From assembly GCA_021798135.1 (NCBI GenBank), contig JAJZYI010000058.1, forward strand, positions 1 through 13,272: a DNA stretch of 13,272 bases, given 5' to 3'. The DNA comes from Actinomycetes bacterium. Lineage in GTDB: Bacteria; Actinomycetota; Acidimicrobiia; Acidimicrobiales; UBA8190. Numbering within the stretch: position 1 is the stretch's first letter; each line of letters opens with the position of its first letter. Below the pieces are notes generated by a model, which was not told the DNA's origin, searched no databases, and was given only the letters and a program-made list of their open reading frames with translations. The position numbers and the translations under genes were made by a program. Shown here in pieces: positions 6,934 through 13,272 of the stretch.

Positions 6934-9900
6934 TCAGCGCCGCGAGGCGGCCATGACCGCCTCGCCGACGTCGAGCCCGTCCTCGACCGCCTGGCGGGTG
7001 GCCTCGAGCACCCGCCGGTAGTCGCGCGGCATCACCTTCACGAACTCCCCCAGGGCCCGGTCCCAGTCGGCCAGCAGCCGCTCGGCCACCGCCGAGCCGG
7101 TCTCGTCCCGGTGGCGGGCCACCGTGCCCGCCAGCCACTGGCGGTCCTCGTCGTCGAGCGGCTCCAGCTCCACCATCTCGGGGTTGTGGTTCTCGTGCAG
7201 GGCGGCGTCGGGGTCGTGGACGTACGCCACGCCACCGGACATGCCGGCCCCGAAGTTCCGGCCCGTGGGGCCGAGGACGACGACGCGACCTCCGGTCATG
7301 TACTCGCACCCGTGGTCGCCGACGCCCTCGACCACGGCGACCGCCCCGGAGTTGCGCACGCAGAAGCGCTCCCCGACCTGGCCCCGCAGGAACACCTCGC
7401 CGGCGGTGGCGCCGTAGAGGATGACGTTGCCGGCGATGATCTGCTCCTCCGCGACGAACGGCGAGCCCTCCGGCGGCCGCACCACGATGCGACCGCCCGA
7501 CAAGCCCTTGGCCAGGTAGTCGTTGGCGTCCCCGTAGAGCCGCATGGTGACCCCACGGGGGATGAAGGCACCGAAGCTCTGCCCTGCGGACCCGTGGAAC
7601 GTGAGGGTGATCGTCCCGTCCGGCAGGCCCGCGCCGCCGTGGCGCCGGCTGATCTCGGAGCCGAGCAGGGTGCCCACCGTCCGGTCCTGGTTGCTGACCG
7701 GGAGCTCCACCGCCACCGGCTCGCCGGCCTCGATGGCGGGCCGGCACGCGTCCAGGAAGCGGTGGTCGAGCGCCTGCTCGAGGCCGTGGTCCTGCTCGCG
7801 GACGCAGCGGCGGTCGGTGGGGGGCCCCGCGTCGGGCTCGGCGAGGACCGGGGAGAGGTCGAGGCCCTTGGCCTTCCACAGGTCGACGGCGGCGACCGAG
7901 TCGAGCAGGTCGACGCGGCCGATCGCCTCGTCGAGCGACCGGAGGCCGAGCGCGGCCAGGTGCTCGCGGACCTCCTCGGCGACGAACTCGAAGAAGTGCT
8001 CCACGAACTCGGGCTTGCCGGCGAAGCGCTCGCGCAGGACCGGGTTCTGCGTGGCGATGCCCACGGGGCAGGTGTCGAGGTGGCAGACCCGCATCATCAC
8101 GCAGCCCGACACGACCAGCGGCGCGGTGGCGAACCCGTACTCCTCCGCGCCGAGCAGCGCCGCCACGACGACGTCACGGCCGGTCTTCATCTGGCCGTCG
8201 ACCTGCACGACGATGCGGTCGCGCAGCCCGTTGCGGACCAGGGTCTGCTGGGTCTCGGCCAGGCCGAGCTCCCAGGGGATCCCGGCGTGCTTGAGCGACG
8301 TGAGCGGGCTGGCGCCGGTGCCGCCGTCGTGGCCCGAGACGAGGACGACGTCGGCCTTCGCCTTGGCCACGCCGGCGGCGACGGTGCCCACGCCGACCTC
8401 GGCCACGAGCTTCACGTGCACCCTGGCGCGGGGGTTGGCGGACTTCAGGTCGTGGATGAGCTGGGCGATGTCCTCGATCGAGTAGATGTCGTGGTGCGGC
8501 GGCGGCGAGATGAGGCCCACGCCCGGCGTGGAGAACCGGGTCTGCGCGATCCACGGGTACACCTTGTGGCCCGGCAGCTGGCCACCCTCTCCGGGCTTGG
8601 CCCCCTGGGCGATCTTGATCTGGATGTCGTCGGCGTTCACCAGGTACTCGGCGGTCACGCCGAACCGCCCCGACGCCACCTGCTTGATGGCGCTCCGGCG
8701 GAGGTCGCCGTTGGCGTCGGGCGTGAAGCGGTCGGGGTCCTCGCCGCCCTCGCCCGTGTTCGACTTGCCGCCGAGCCGGTTCATGGCGATGGCCAGCGTC
8801 TGGTGCGACTCGGCCGAGATGGACCCGTAGGACATGGCGCCGGTGGAGAACCGCTTGACGATCGCCGACACCGGCTCGACCTCGTCCATCGGCACCGGCG
8901 GGAGCACGCCGGTCCGCAGCTCCAGCAGGCCGCGCAGGGTCGCGCCCTGACGCGACAGACCGTCGACGAGCCCGGTGTACTCCTTGAAGACGTCGTAGCG
9001 CCTGGTCCGCGTGGCGTGCTGCAGCTTGAACACCGTCCGCGGGTTGAACAGGTGCAGCTCGCCCTCGCGGCGCCACTGGTACTCGCCGCCGACCTCGCGC
9101 TCGCGGTGCGCCCGCTCGGTCGGCCGGGGCAGGTGCGCGGCCCGGTGCCGTGCCAGGACCTCGGCGGCGAGCTCCTCGACGCCGACGCCGCCGATCCGGC
9201 TGACGGTGCCGGTGAAGTACTCGTCCACCAGCTCCCGGCCCAGCCCGACGGCCTCGAAGATCTGGGCGCCGGTGTACGAGGCCACGGTCGAGACGCCCAT
9301 CTTCGACATCACCTTGATGACGCCCTTGCAGGCGGCCTTGATGTAGTTGCGCCGGGCCTGGCGGGGGGTGACCCCCACGAGCTCGCCGGTGGCGATCAGG
9401 TCGTCGATGCTCTCGAACGCCAGGTACGGGTTGACGGCCGAGGCCCCGTAGCCGAGCAGCAGCGCCATGTGGTGCACCTCGCGGGCGTCCCCGCTCTCCA
9501 CCACCAGCCCCACCCTGGTGCGGGTCTTCTCCCGCACCAGGTGCTCGTGCACGGCGCCGCAGAGCAGCAGTGACGGGATCGGCGCCAGCTCGCCGTCGGT
9601 GTTGCGGTCCGACAGGATGATGACGTTCGCCCCGTCCGCGATGGCGTCGCTCACCCGGCGGCGCACGTCGTCGATGGCCGCCGCCATCGCCGGTGCGCCG
9701 CCCTCCGCCGGGAAGAGCCCGTCGATGGCGAACGCCCGGAAGCCCGGCGTCTCGCCGTGCTCGTCGACGTAGCGGAGCTTGGCCAGGTCGTCGTTGTCGA
9801 TCACCGGGTACGGCAGGATGATCTGCCGGCACGACGCCGCCTCGGGCGACAGCAGGTTGCCCTCGGGCCCGAGCTTCGAACGCGTGGCGGTCACCAGCTC

Positions 9901-11604
9901 CTCGCGGATGGCGTCGAGCGCCGGGTTCGTCACCTGGGCGAACATCTGGGTGAAGTAGTCGTAGAGCAGGCGCGGCCGCTCCGACAGCACCGCTATCGCC
10001 GCGTCGTTGCCCATGGACCCGACGGGCTCCGCTCCGGTGGCGGCCATCGGGCCGACGATGATGCGCAGCTCCTCGTCCGTGTAGCCGAACAGGCGCTGGT
10101 GGGTGACCACCGACGCGTGCTGCGGGGTGAGCATGAGCCTCGGGGGCAGGTCCTCGAGCGGCACCTGCTCGGCCAGCCACTCCGCGTAGGGGTGCTCGGC
10201 GGCCAGCTCCGCCTTGATCTCGTCGTCGTCGACGATCCGGCCCTTGGCCGTGTCGACGAGGAACATGCGTCCGGGCTGCAGCCGTCCCTTGCGGACGACG
10301 GTGGCGGGGTCGATGTCGAGGACCCCGACCTCCGAGGCGAGGACGACCAGGCCGTCGTCGGTGACCCAGTACCTGGCGGGCCGCAGGCCGTTGCGGTCCA
10401 GCACCGCGCCGGCCACCGTGCCGTCGGTGAAGACGACCGCGGCAGGTCCGTCCCAGGGCTCCATGAGCGAGGCGTGGTAGCGGTAGAACGCCCGCCGCGC
10501 CGGGTCCATCCGCCGGTTGTTCTCCCACGCCTCGGGGATCATCATGAGCACGGCGTGCGGGAGCGACCGCCCGCCCAGGTGCAGCAGCTCCAGCACCTCG
10601 TCGAAGGACGCCGAGTCCGACCCCGCCGGGTCGCAGATCGGGAAGAGCCGCTCCACGTCGCCAGGGAGCAGCTCGCTGCGCAGCAGCGCCTCGCGCGCCC
10701 GCATCCAGTTCCGGTTGCCCCGCACCGTGTTGATCTCGCCGTTGTGGGCCACGTACCGGTACGGGTGGGCCAGCGGCCACGACGGGAAGGTGTTGGTCGA
10801 GAACCTCGAGTGCACCAGGGCGAGCCCCGAGGCCATCCGCTCGTCCGACAGGTCGGGGAAGAACGGCGTCACCTGCTCGGGCGTGAGCATGCCCTTGTAC
10901 ACGATGGTCCGCGCCGACAGCGACGGCACGTAGACCCCCGGCACCTCGTGCTCCACGCGCTTGCGCAGGCCGTAGGCGAGGCGGTCGACCGCCAGCGCGT
11001 CCGCCCCGCCGTCCGCCGCGCGCGGCGCGGGACCGGCGGGCGCCACCACGACCTGGCCGAAGCGGGGCATCGCCCCGCGGGCGATCGAGCCGATCATGGA
11101 GTCGTCAACAGGCACCTCGCGCCAGGCCAGGACGGCCAGTCCCTCGGCGGCGGCGAGCTCGCCGACGGCGTGGCGCGCCTTGGCCGCGTCGTCGCGGTCC
11201 TGGGGCAGGAAGACGAGCCCGGTCGCGTAGGCGCCCGGCTCGGGGAGGTCCGCGTCGACCACCGCCTGCCAGAGGTCGTGGGGCTGCTGCAGGAGGATGC
11301 CCGCGCCGTCGCCCGTCGCCTCCTCGGCTCCGGTGGCGCCGCGGTGCGCGATCGACTCGAGCGCATCGAGGGCGCTGCGGACGAGGCGGTGGCTGGCACG
11401 GCCCTGCAGGTCCGCCACCAGGGCGATGCCGCAGGCGTCGTGCTCGAACGCCGGGTCGTACAGCCCGCGTGCAGGCCTGGAGGCTGGGTCCTTCGTCCCG
11501 GCAGGCCGCGGGGCGGGCTCGCCCATCCCGGCGCGCGGCGCGCGCGTCTGCGGGCGCGTGGCCTTGCGCAGCGGGCGTGGACTCTCGGAACCGTACGTCG
11601 TCAC
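6934..11604 (-). CDS. gltB: Glutamate synthase (NADPH) large subunit
   Basis: Catalytic subunit of GOGAT: releases ammonia from glutamine in an N-terminal class II amidotransferase domain, channels it to the FMN site and forms glutamate from 2-oxoglutarate. The 1556-residue frame has the nucleophile Cys58 in HDACGIALVAD, with HSRFSTNTFPSWPLAHPYR and HNGEINTVRGN later in that domain. FMN-domain blocks include SGRFGVTAEYLVNADDIQIK and HDGGTGASPLTSLKHAG. CVMMRVCHLDTC holds the 3Fe-4S ligands Cys1168, Cys1174 and Cys1179. A C-terminal Gly-rich beta-helix follows (about 1280-1500; GATAGEVFLRGQVGE near 1400). The start is GTG 11604, with AGGGAG 8 bases upstream. Residues 1-57 would be removed so that Cys58 becomes the N-terminus, a rather long propeptide. 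It heads the gltB-gltD-amidase-hydrolase run. Confidence 0.98.
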   Translation of the reverse strand: MTTYGSESPRPLRKATRPQTRAPRAGMGEPAPRPAGTKDPASRPARGLYDPAFEHDACGIALVADLQGRASHRLVRSALDALESIAHRGATGAEEATGDGAGILLQQPHDLWQAVVDADLPEPGAYATGLVFLPQDRDDAAKARHAVGELAAAEGLAVLAWREVPVDDSMIGSIARGAMPRFGQVVVAPAGPAPRAADGGADALAVDRLAYGLRKRVEHEVPGVYVPSLSARTIVYKGMLTPEQVTPFFPDLSDERMASGLALVHSRFSTNTFPSWPLAHPYRYVAHNGEINTVRGNRNWMRAREALLRSELLPGDVERLFPICDPAGSDSASFDEVLELLHLGGRSLPHAVLMMIPEAWENNRRMDPARRAFYRYHASLMEPWDGPAAVVFTDGTVAGAVLDRNGLRPARYWVTDDGLVVLASEVGVLDIDPATVVRKGRLQPGRMFLVDTAKGRIVDDDEIKAELAAEHPYAEWLAEQVPLEDLPPRLMLTPQHASVVTHQRLFGYTDEELRIIVGPMAATGAEPVGSMGNDAAIAVLSERPRLLYDYFTQMFAQVTNPALDAIREELVTATRSKLGPEGNLLSPEAASCRQIILPYPVIDNDDLAKLRYVDEHGETPGFRAFAIDGLFPAEGGAPAMAAAIDDVRRRVSDAIADGANVIILSDRNTDGELAPIPSLLLCGAVHEHLVREKTRTRVGLVVESGDAREVHHMALLLGYGASAVNPYLAFESIDDLIATGELVGVTPRQARRNYIKAACKGVIKVMSKMGVSTVASYTGAQIFEAVGLGRELVDEYFTGTVSRIGGVGVEELAAEVLARHRAAHLPRPTERAHREREVGGEYQWRREGELHLFNPRTVFKLQHATRTRRYDVFKEYTGLVDGLSRQGATLRGLLELRTGVLPPVPMDEVEPVSAIVKRFSTGAMSYGSISAESHQTLAIAMNRLGGKSNTGEGGEDPDRFTPDANGDLRRSAIKQVASGRFGVTAEYLVNADDIQIKIAQGAKPGEGGQLPGHKVYPWIAQTRFSTPGVGLISPPPHHDIYSIEDIAQLIHDLKSANPRARVHVKLVAEVGVGTVAAGVAKAKADVVLVSGHDGGTGASPLTSLKHAGIPWELGLAETQQTLVRNGLRDRIVVQVDGQMKTGRDVVVAALLGAEEYGFATAPLVVSGCVMMRVCHLDTCPVGIATQNPVLRERFAGKPEFVEHFFEFVAEEVREHLAALGLRSLDEAIGRVDLLDSVAAVDLWKAKGLDLSPVLAEPDAGPPTDRRCVREQDHGLEQALDHRFLDACRPAIEAGEPVAVELPVSNQDRTVGTLLGSEISRRHGGAGLPDGTITLTFHGSAGQSFGAFIPRGVTMRLYGDANDYLAKGLSGGRIVVRPPEGSPFVAEEQIIAGNVILYGATAGEVFLRGQVGERFCVRNSGAVAVVEGVGDHGCEYMTGGRVVVLGPTGRNFGAGMSGGVAYVHDPDAALHENHNPEMVELEPLDDEDRQWLAGTVARHRDETGSAVAERLLADWDRALGEFVKVMPRDYRRVLEATRQAVEDGLDVGEAVMAASRR

Positions 11605-11612
11605 TCGGGACG

Positions 11613-11618
11613 CTCCCT
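11613..11618 (-). promoter_or_regulatory. Ribosome-binding site of gltB
   Basis: AGGGAG on the minus strand, 8 bases before the GTG at 11604. It decides the start: the only nearby ATG (11526, codon 27) lacks such a site, and the open frame further upstream (to 12204) would run through thiO sequence. gltB is therefore leadered, unlike several of its neighbours. Confidence 0.7.
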
Positions 11619-11688
11619 GGGTCGTGTACCTGGACGCTCGGAGGCGGTCCTGCCGCGTGGGACGACGCTGGCCCTGCTGCAGTGCACC

Positions 11689-11695
11689 TACGATA
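11689..11695. promoter_or_regulatory. Candidate shared symmetrical -10 for divergent thiO and gltB
   Basis: TACGATA reads as TATCGTA on the other strand. On the plus strand TACGAT (11689-11694) lies 7 bases before the thiO GTG, giving a leaderless thiO transcript. On the minus strand TATCGT (11695-11690) would start transcription near 11683, giving gltB a leader of about 79 bases that includes its ribosome-binding site. It is the most AT-rich spot in the 97-bp gap (11605-11701). No -35 box is clear in either direction. Confidence 0.5.
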
Positions 11696-11701
11696 CACGC
11701 C

Positions 11702-13123
11702 GTGACCGGCCCCCCGATCCCGCCGCCGGCTCCGGGCAGCGCCGTCACGGTGGCCGGCGCCCCCTCCGGACCGCCGGTGGCCCCAGCCCCAGCCGGGAGC
11801 GCTGCCCCCCTGGCACCTGCCGGGAGCACTGCAGCGCCGCGGGCCGCGGGGAGCGCTGCCGCCGGGCAGCCTGCCGAGCATCGGGACGCCGGTGACGCCG
11901 GCGGGGCCGCGTTCGTCCCGGACGCAGCGGTCGGACCCGCCGAAGGACCCGTCCCGCCGGCAGCGGCGGACGTGGTGGTCGTCGGTGCCGGCGTCATCGG
12001 CCTGGCGTGTGCCTGGCGTCTCGCCCGCCAGGGCCTGGCCGTCGCGGTCTTCGACCCGTCGCCCGGGAGGGGGTCCTCATGGGTGGCAGCCGGCATGCTC
12101 GCCCCGGTCACCGAGCTGCACCACGGGGAGGAGCCCCTGCTCGCCCTCACGCTCGCGTCGGCCCGCCGCTGGCCGGGCTTCGCCGCCGAGCTGGCCGGGG
12201 CCACCGGCCGGCACGTGGGCTACGACGACAGCGGCACGCTGCTCGTCGCCGGCGACGCGGACGACCGCAGGTGGGCCCAGGAGCTCCACCGGTACCAGGT
12301 CGACCTCGGCCTGGCCGTGGAATGGCTGACCCCCCGCCGGGCCCGCCAGCTCGAGCCCTCCCTGGCCCCCGGCATCGCCGGGGCCCTGTGGGCGCCGGGA
12401 GACCACCAGGTCGACAACCGTCGCCTGCTCGCCGCGCTCGGCGCGGCGGTCGGGTCCGCGGGTGCCGGCCTGTTCACCGAGCGGGTCGCCGCCGTCGAGA
12501 CGGCCGGAGGGCGGGTGACCGGCGTGCGCACCGCCGCCGGCCACACCGTCGCGGCACCGCGCGTCGTGCTGGCCGCAGGCTGGGGGTCGGCTTCCCTCCA
12601 GGGCCTCCCCGAGGGGCTGGTGCCGCCGGTCCGCCCCGTGAAGGGCCAGATCCTCCGCCTCCGCCACCGCGACGGCTCGCCCCGGCTGCTCGGTCGCACC
12701 GTCCGGGCGCTGGTGCAGGGCTCGGTCGTCTACCTGGTCCCCAGGGCGGACGGTGAGGTGGTCCTCGGCGCCACCATGGAGGAGATGGGCGACGACACCA
12801 CGCCCACCGCCGGCGCCGCCTACCAGCTCCTGCGTGATGCCACCCGCATCCTGCCCGGCGTGAGCGAGCTCGCCGTCGCCGAGCTCGCGGCCGGCCTGCG
12901 GCCCGGCTCCCCGGACAACGCCCCGGTGGTCGGAGCGGTGCCGGCAGGCTCGGGAGCCGACGGTCTCGTGATCGCCACCGGCCACCACCGCAACGGCGTG
13001 CTGCTCGCCCCGCTCACCGCCGACGCCGTCGCGGCACTGGTGACGGGCGGGCCCGAACCACCGGAGACCGCGCCGTTCGGCCCGGCGCGTTTCGCCGCGA
13101 TGCCCCGCCCCAGCCGGGCATGA
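11702..13123 (+). CDS. thiO: Glycine oxidase ThiO with a long low-complexity N-terminal extension
   Basis: FAD-dependent amine oxidase that converts glycine to iminoglycine with release of hydrogen peroxide; in thiamine synthesis the imine feeds the thiazole synthase ThiG. From GTG 11702 the protein is 473 residues. The FAD-binding beta-alpha-beta motif DVVVVGAGVIG starts at residue 90, WVAAGMLAP at 127, GLRPGSPDNAPVVG with the likely carboxylate-binding Arg400, and GHHRNGVLLAP at 427. Without residues 1-89 the length (about 385) matches ordinary ThiO. The extension is Ala/Pro/Gly-rich, with three 9-residue repeats and no signal-like segment. GTG 11702 is chosen because TACGAT lies 7 bases upstream; in-frame GTG codons at 11750, 11777 and 11972 are alternatives, the last cutting directly into the FAD motif. 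No other thi gene is in view, so a role in general glycine catabolism is also possible. Confidence 0.88.
   Translation: MTGPPIPPPAPGSAVTVAGAPSGPPVAPAPAGSAAPLAPAGSTAAPRAAGSAAAGQPAEHRDAGDAGGAAFVPDAAVGPAEGPVPPAAADVVVVGAGVIGLACAWRLARQGLAVAVFDPSPGRGSSWVAAGMLAPVTELHHGEEPLLALTLASARRWPGFAAELAGATGRHVGYDDSGTLLVAGDADDRRWAQELHRYQVDLGLAVEWLTPRRARQLEPSLAPGIAGALWAPGDHQVDNRRLLAALGAAVGSAGAGLFTERVAAVETAGGRVTGVRTAAGHTVAAPRVVLAAGWGSASLQGLPEGLVPPVRPVKGQILRLRHRDGSPRLLGRTVRALVQGSVVYLVPRADGEVVLGATMEEMGDDTTPTAGAAYQLLRDATRILPGVSELAVAELAAGLRPGSPDNAPVVGAVPAGSGADGLVIATGHHRNGVLLAPLTADAVAALVTGGPEPPETAPFGPARFAAMPRPSRA
11795..11875 (+). repeat. Three 27-bp (9-codon) imperfect tandem repeats in the thiO leader
   Basis: GGGAGCGCTGC at 11795, GGGAGCACTGC at 11822 and GGGAGCGCTGC at 11849 are spaced exactly 27 bp apart. 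In the thiO frame the units encode GSAAPLAPA, GSTAAPRAA and GSAAAGQPA. The first 11-12 bases of each unit are well kept, the rest drifts while staying Ala/Pro-rich. A period that is a multiple of three supports translation of this region as part of ThiO. Confidence 0.75.
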
Positions 13124-13211
13124 CGGAGTGCACCGGGGCGGCCCGGCTCCACGCGGGCGCCGTCCGAGCGGGCCCGGCACCGCACGCGCCTGCCGCCGGC
13201 GCCCGCGGTGC

Positions 13212-13217
13212 CACACT
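13212..13217 (+). promoter_or_regulatory. Possible leaderless -10 element for the gene at the right edge
   Basis: CACACT lies 6 bases before a GTG at 13224, the same geometry as the clearer -10 elements in this window, but with C instead of T at its first position. A small hairpin (GGCGCC at 13198-13203 with GGTGCC at 13207-13212, one G-U pair) overlaps its first base. The rest of the 100-bp gap after thiO (13124-13223) shows nothing I can name. Confidence 0.3.
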
Positions 13218-13223
13218 GGAGCC

Positions 13224-13272
13224 GTGCACACCCCTGAGCACGCGGCAGGGACCGACCCGGCGGTCGGCGCCA
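13224..13272 (+). CDS. Possible start of a further gene, cut by the window edge
   Basis: Sixteen open codons from GTG 13224 (VHTPEHAAGTDPAVGA) run off the right end. Support is only the open frame and a -10-like CACACT six bases upstream. The residues are too few and too low in complexity to recognise a family. A thi gene downstream of thiO would be expected in many genomes, but nothing here shows it, and the 100-bp gap suggests a separate transcript. Confidence 0.3.
   Translation, partial: MHTPEHAAGTDPAVGA

Noticed and set aside
11605..12204. Upstream extension of the gltB frame to 12204
   Set aside because: It would cover the divergent promoter and thiO antisense sequence. GTG 11604 has a good ribosome-binding site and leaves a normal GltB.
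13180..13272. TPP riboswitch near thiO
   Set aside because: CCCCTGAG near 13234 recalls the CUGAG element, but the conserved ACC-UGAUCUGG and AGGGA pairing pattern is absent, and thiO itself appears leaderless.

Overview
The window is very GC-rich (roughly three quarters G+C by eye). Genes are tightly packed, GTG starts are common, and several genes have a TANNNT-type -10 element only 6-8 bases from the start codon, as in leaderless transcription. With the protein families present (a two-subunit GOGAT, an SCO6745-family protein, an anchored SLT-type transglycosylase) this points to an actinobacterium. An acidimicrobial relative is possible, but nothing here fixes the lineage.

Layout. (1) Bases 1-1366, minus: an AlkK-like fatty-acyl-CoA ligase cut by the left edge. 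(2) Bases 1557-3282, plus: a membrane-anchored lytic transglycosylase, a GC hairpin, then an SCO6745-family protein whose end runs into three 26-bp tandem repeats. (3) Bases 3362-11604, minus: a tightly spaced run transcribed as gltB, gltD, an acetamidase/formamidase-family amidase and an alpha/beta hydrolase (gaps 31, 20 and 11 bp). (4) Bases 11702-13123, plus and divergent from gltB across 97 bp: a glycine oxidase of the ThiO type with an unusual 89-residue Ala/Pro/Gly-rich leader, followed by the first 16 codons of a possible further gene at the right edge.

How the genes fit together. GltB and GltD form NADPH-dependent glutamate synthase, which moves glutamine amide nitrogen onto 2-oxoglutarate. 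The amidase in the same run would release ammonia from a small amide for that pathway by way of glutamine synthetase. ThiO oxidatively deaminates glycine, normally to supply iminoglycine for the thiamine thiazole ring, so the divergent unit is also amino-nitrogen metabolism. The ligase, transglycosylase and SCO6745 protein look like independent neighbours.

I see no RNA gene, CRISPR array, insertion sequence, prophage or defence system, and no strong candidate for an entirely new system. The less ordinary features are small: a tandem repeat that puts the same tail and stop codon in all three forward frames, a symmetrical -10 shared by gltB and thiO, repeated leaderless-type promoters, and repeat-rich or low-complexity segments added to otherwise conserved enzymes. 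All coding boundaries come from reading the sequence; family assignments rest on remembered motifs, with no database search.
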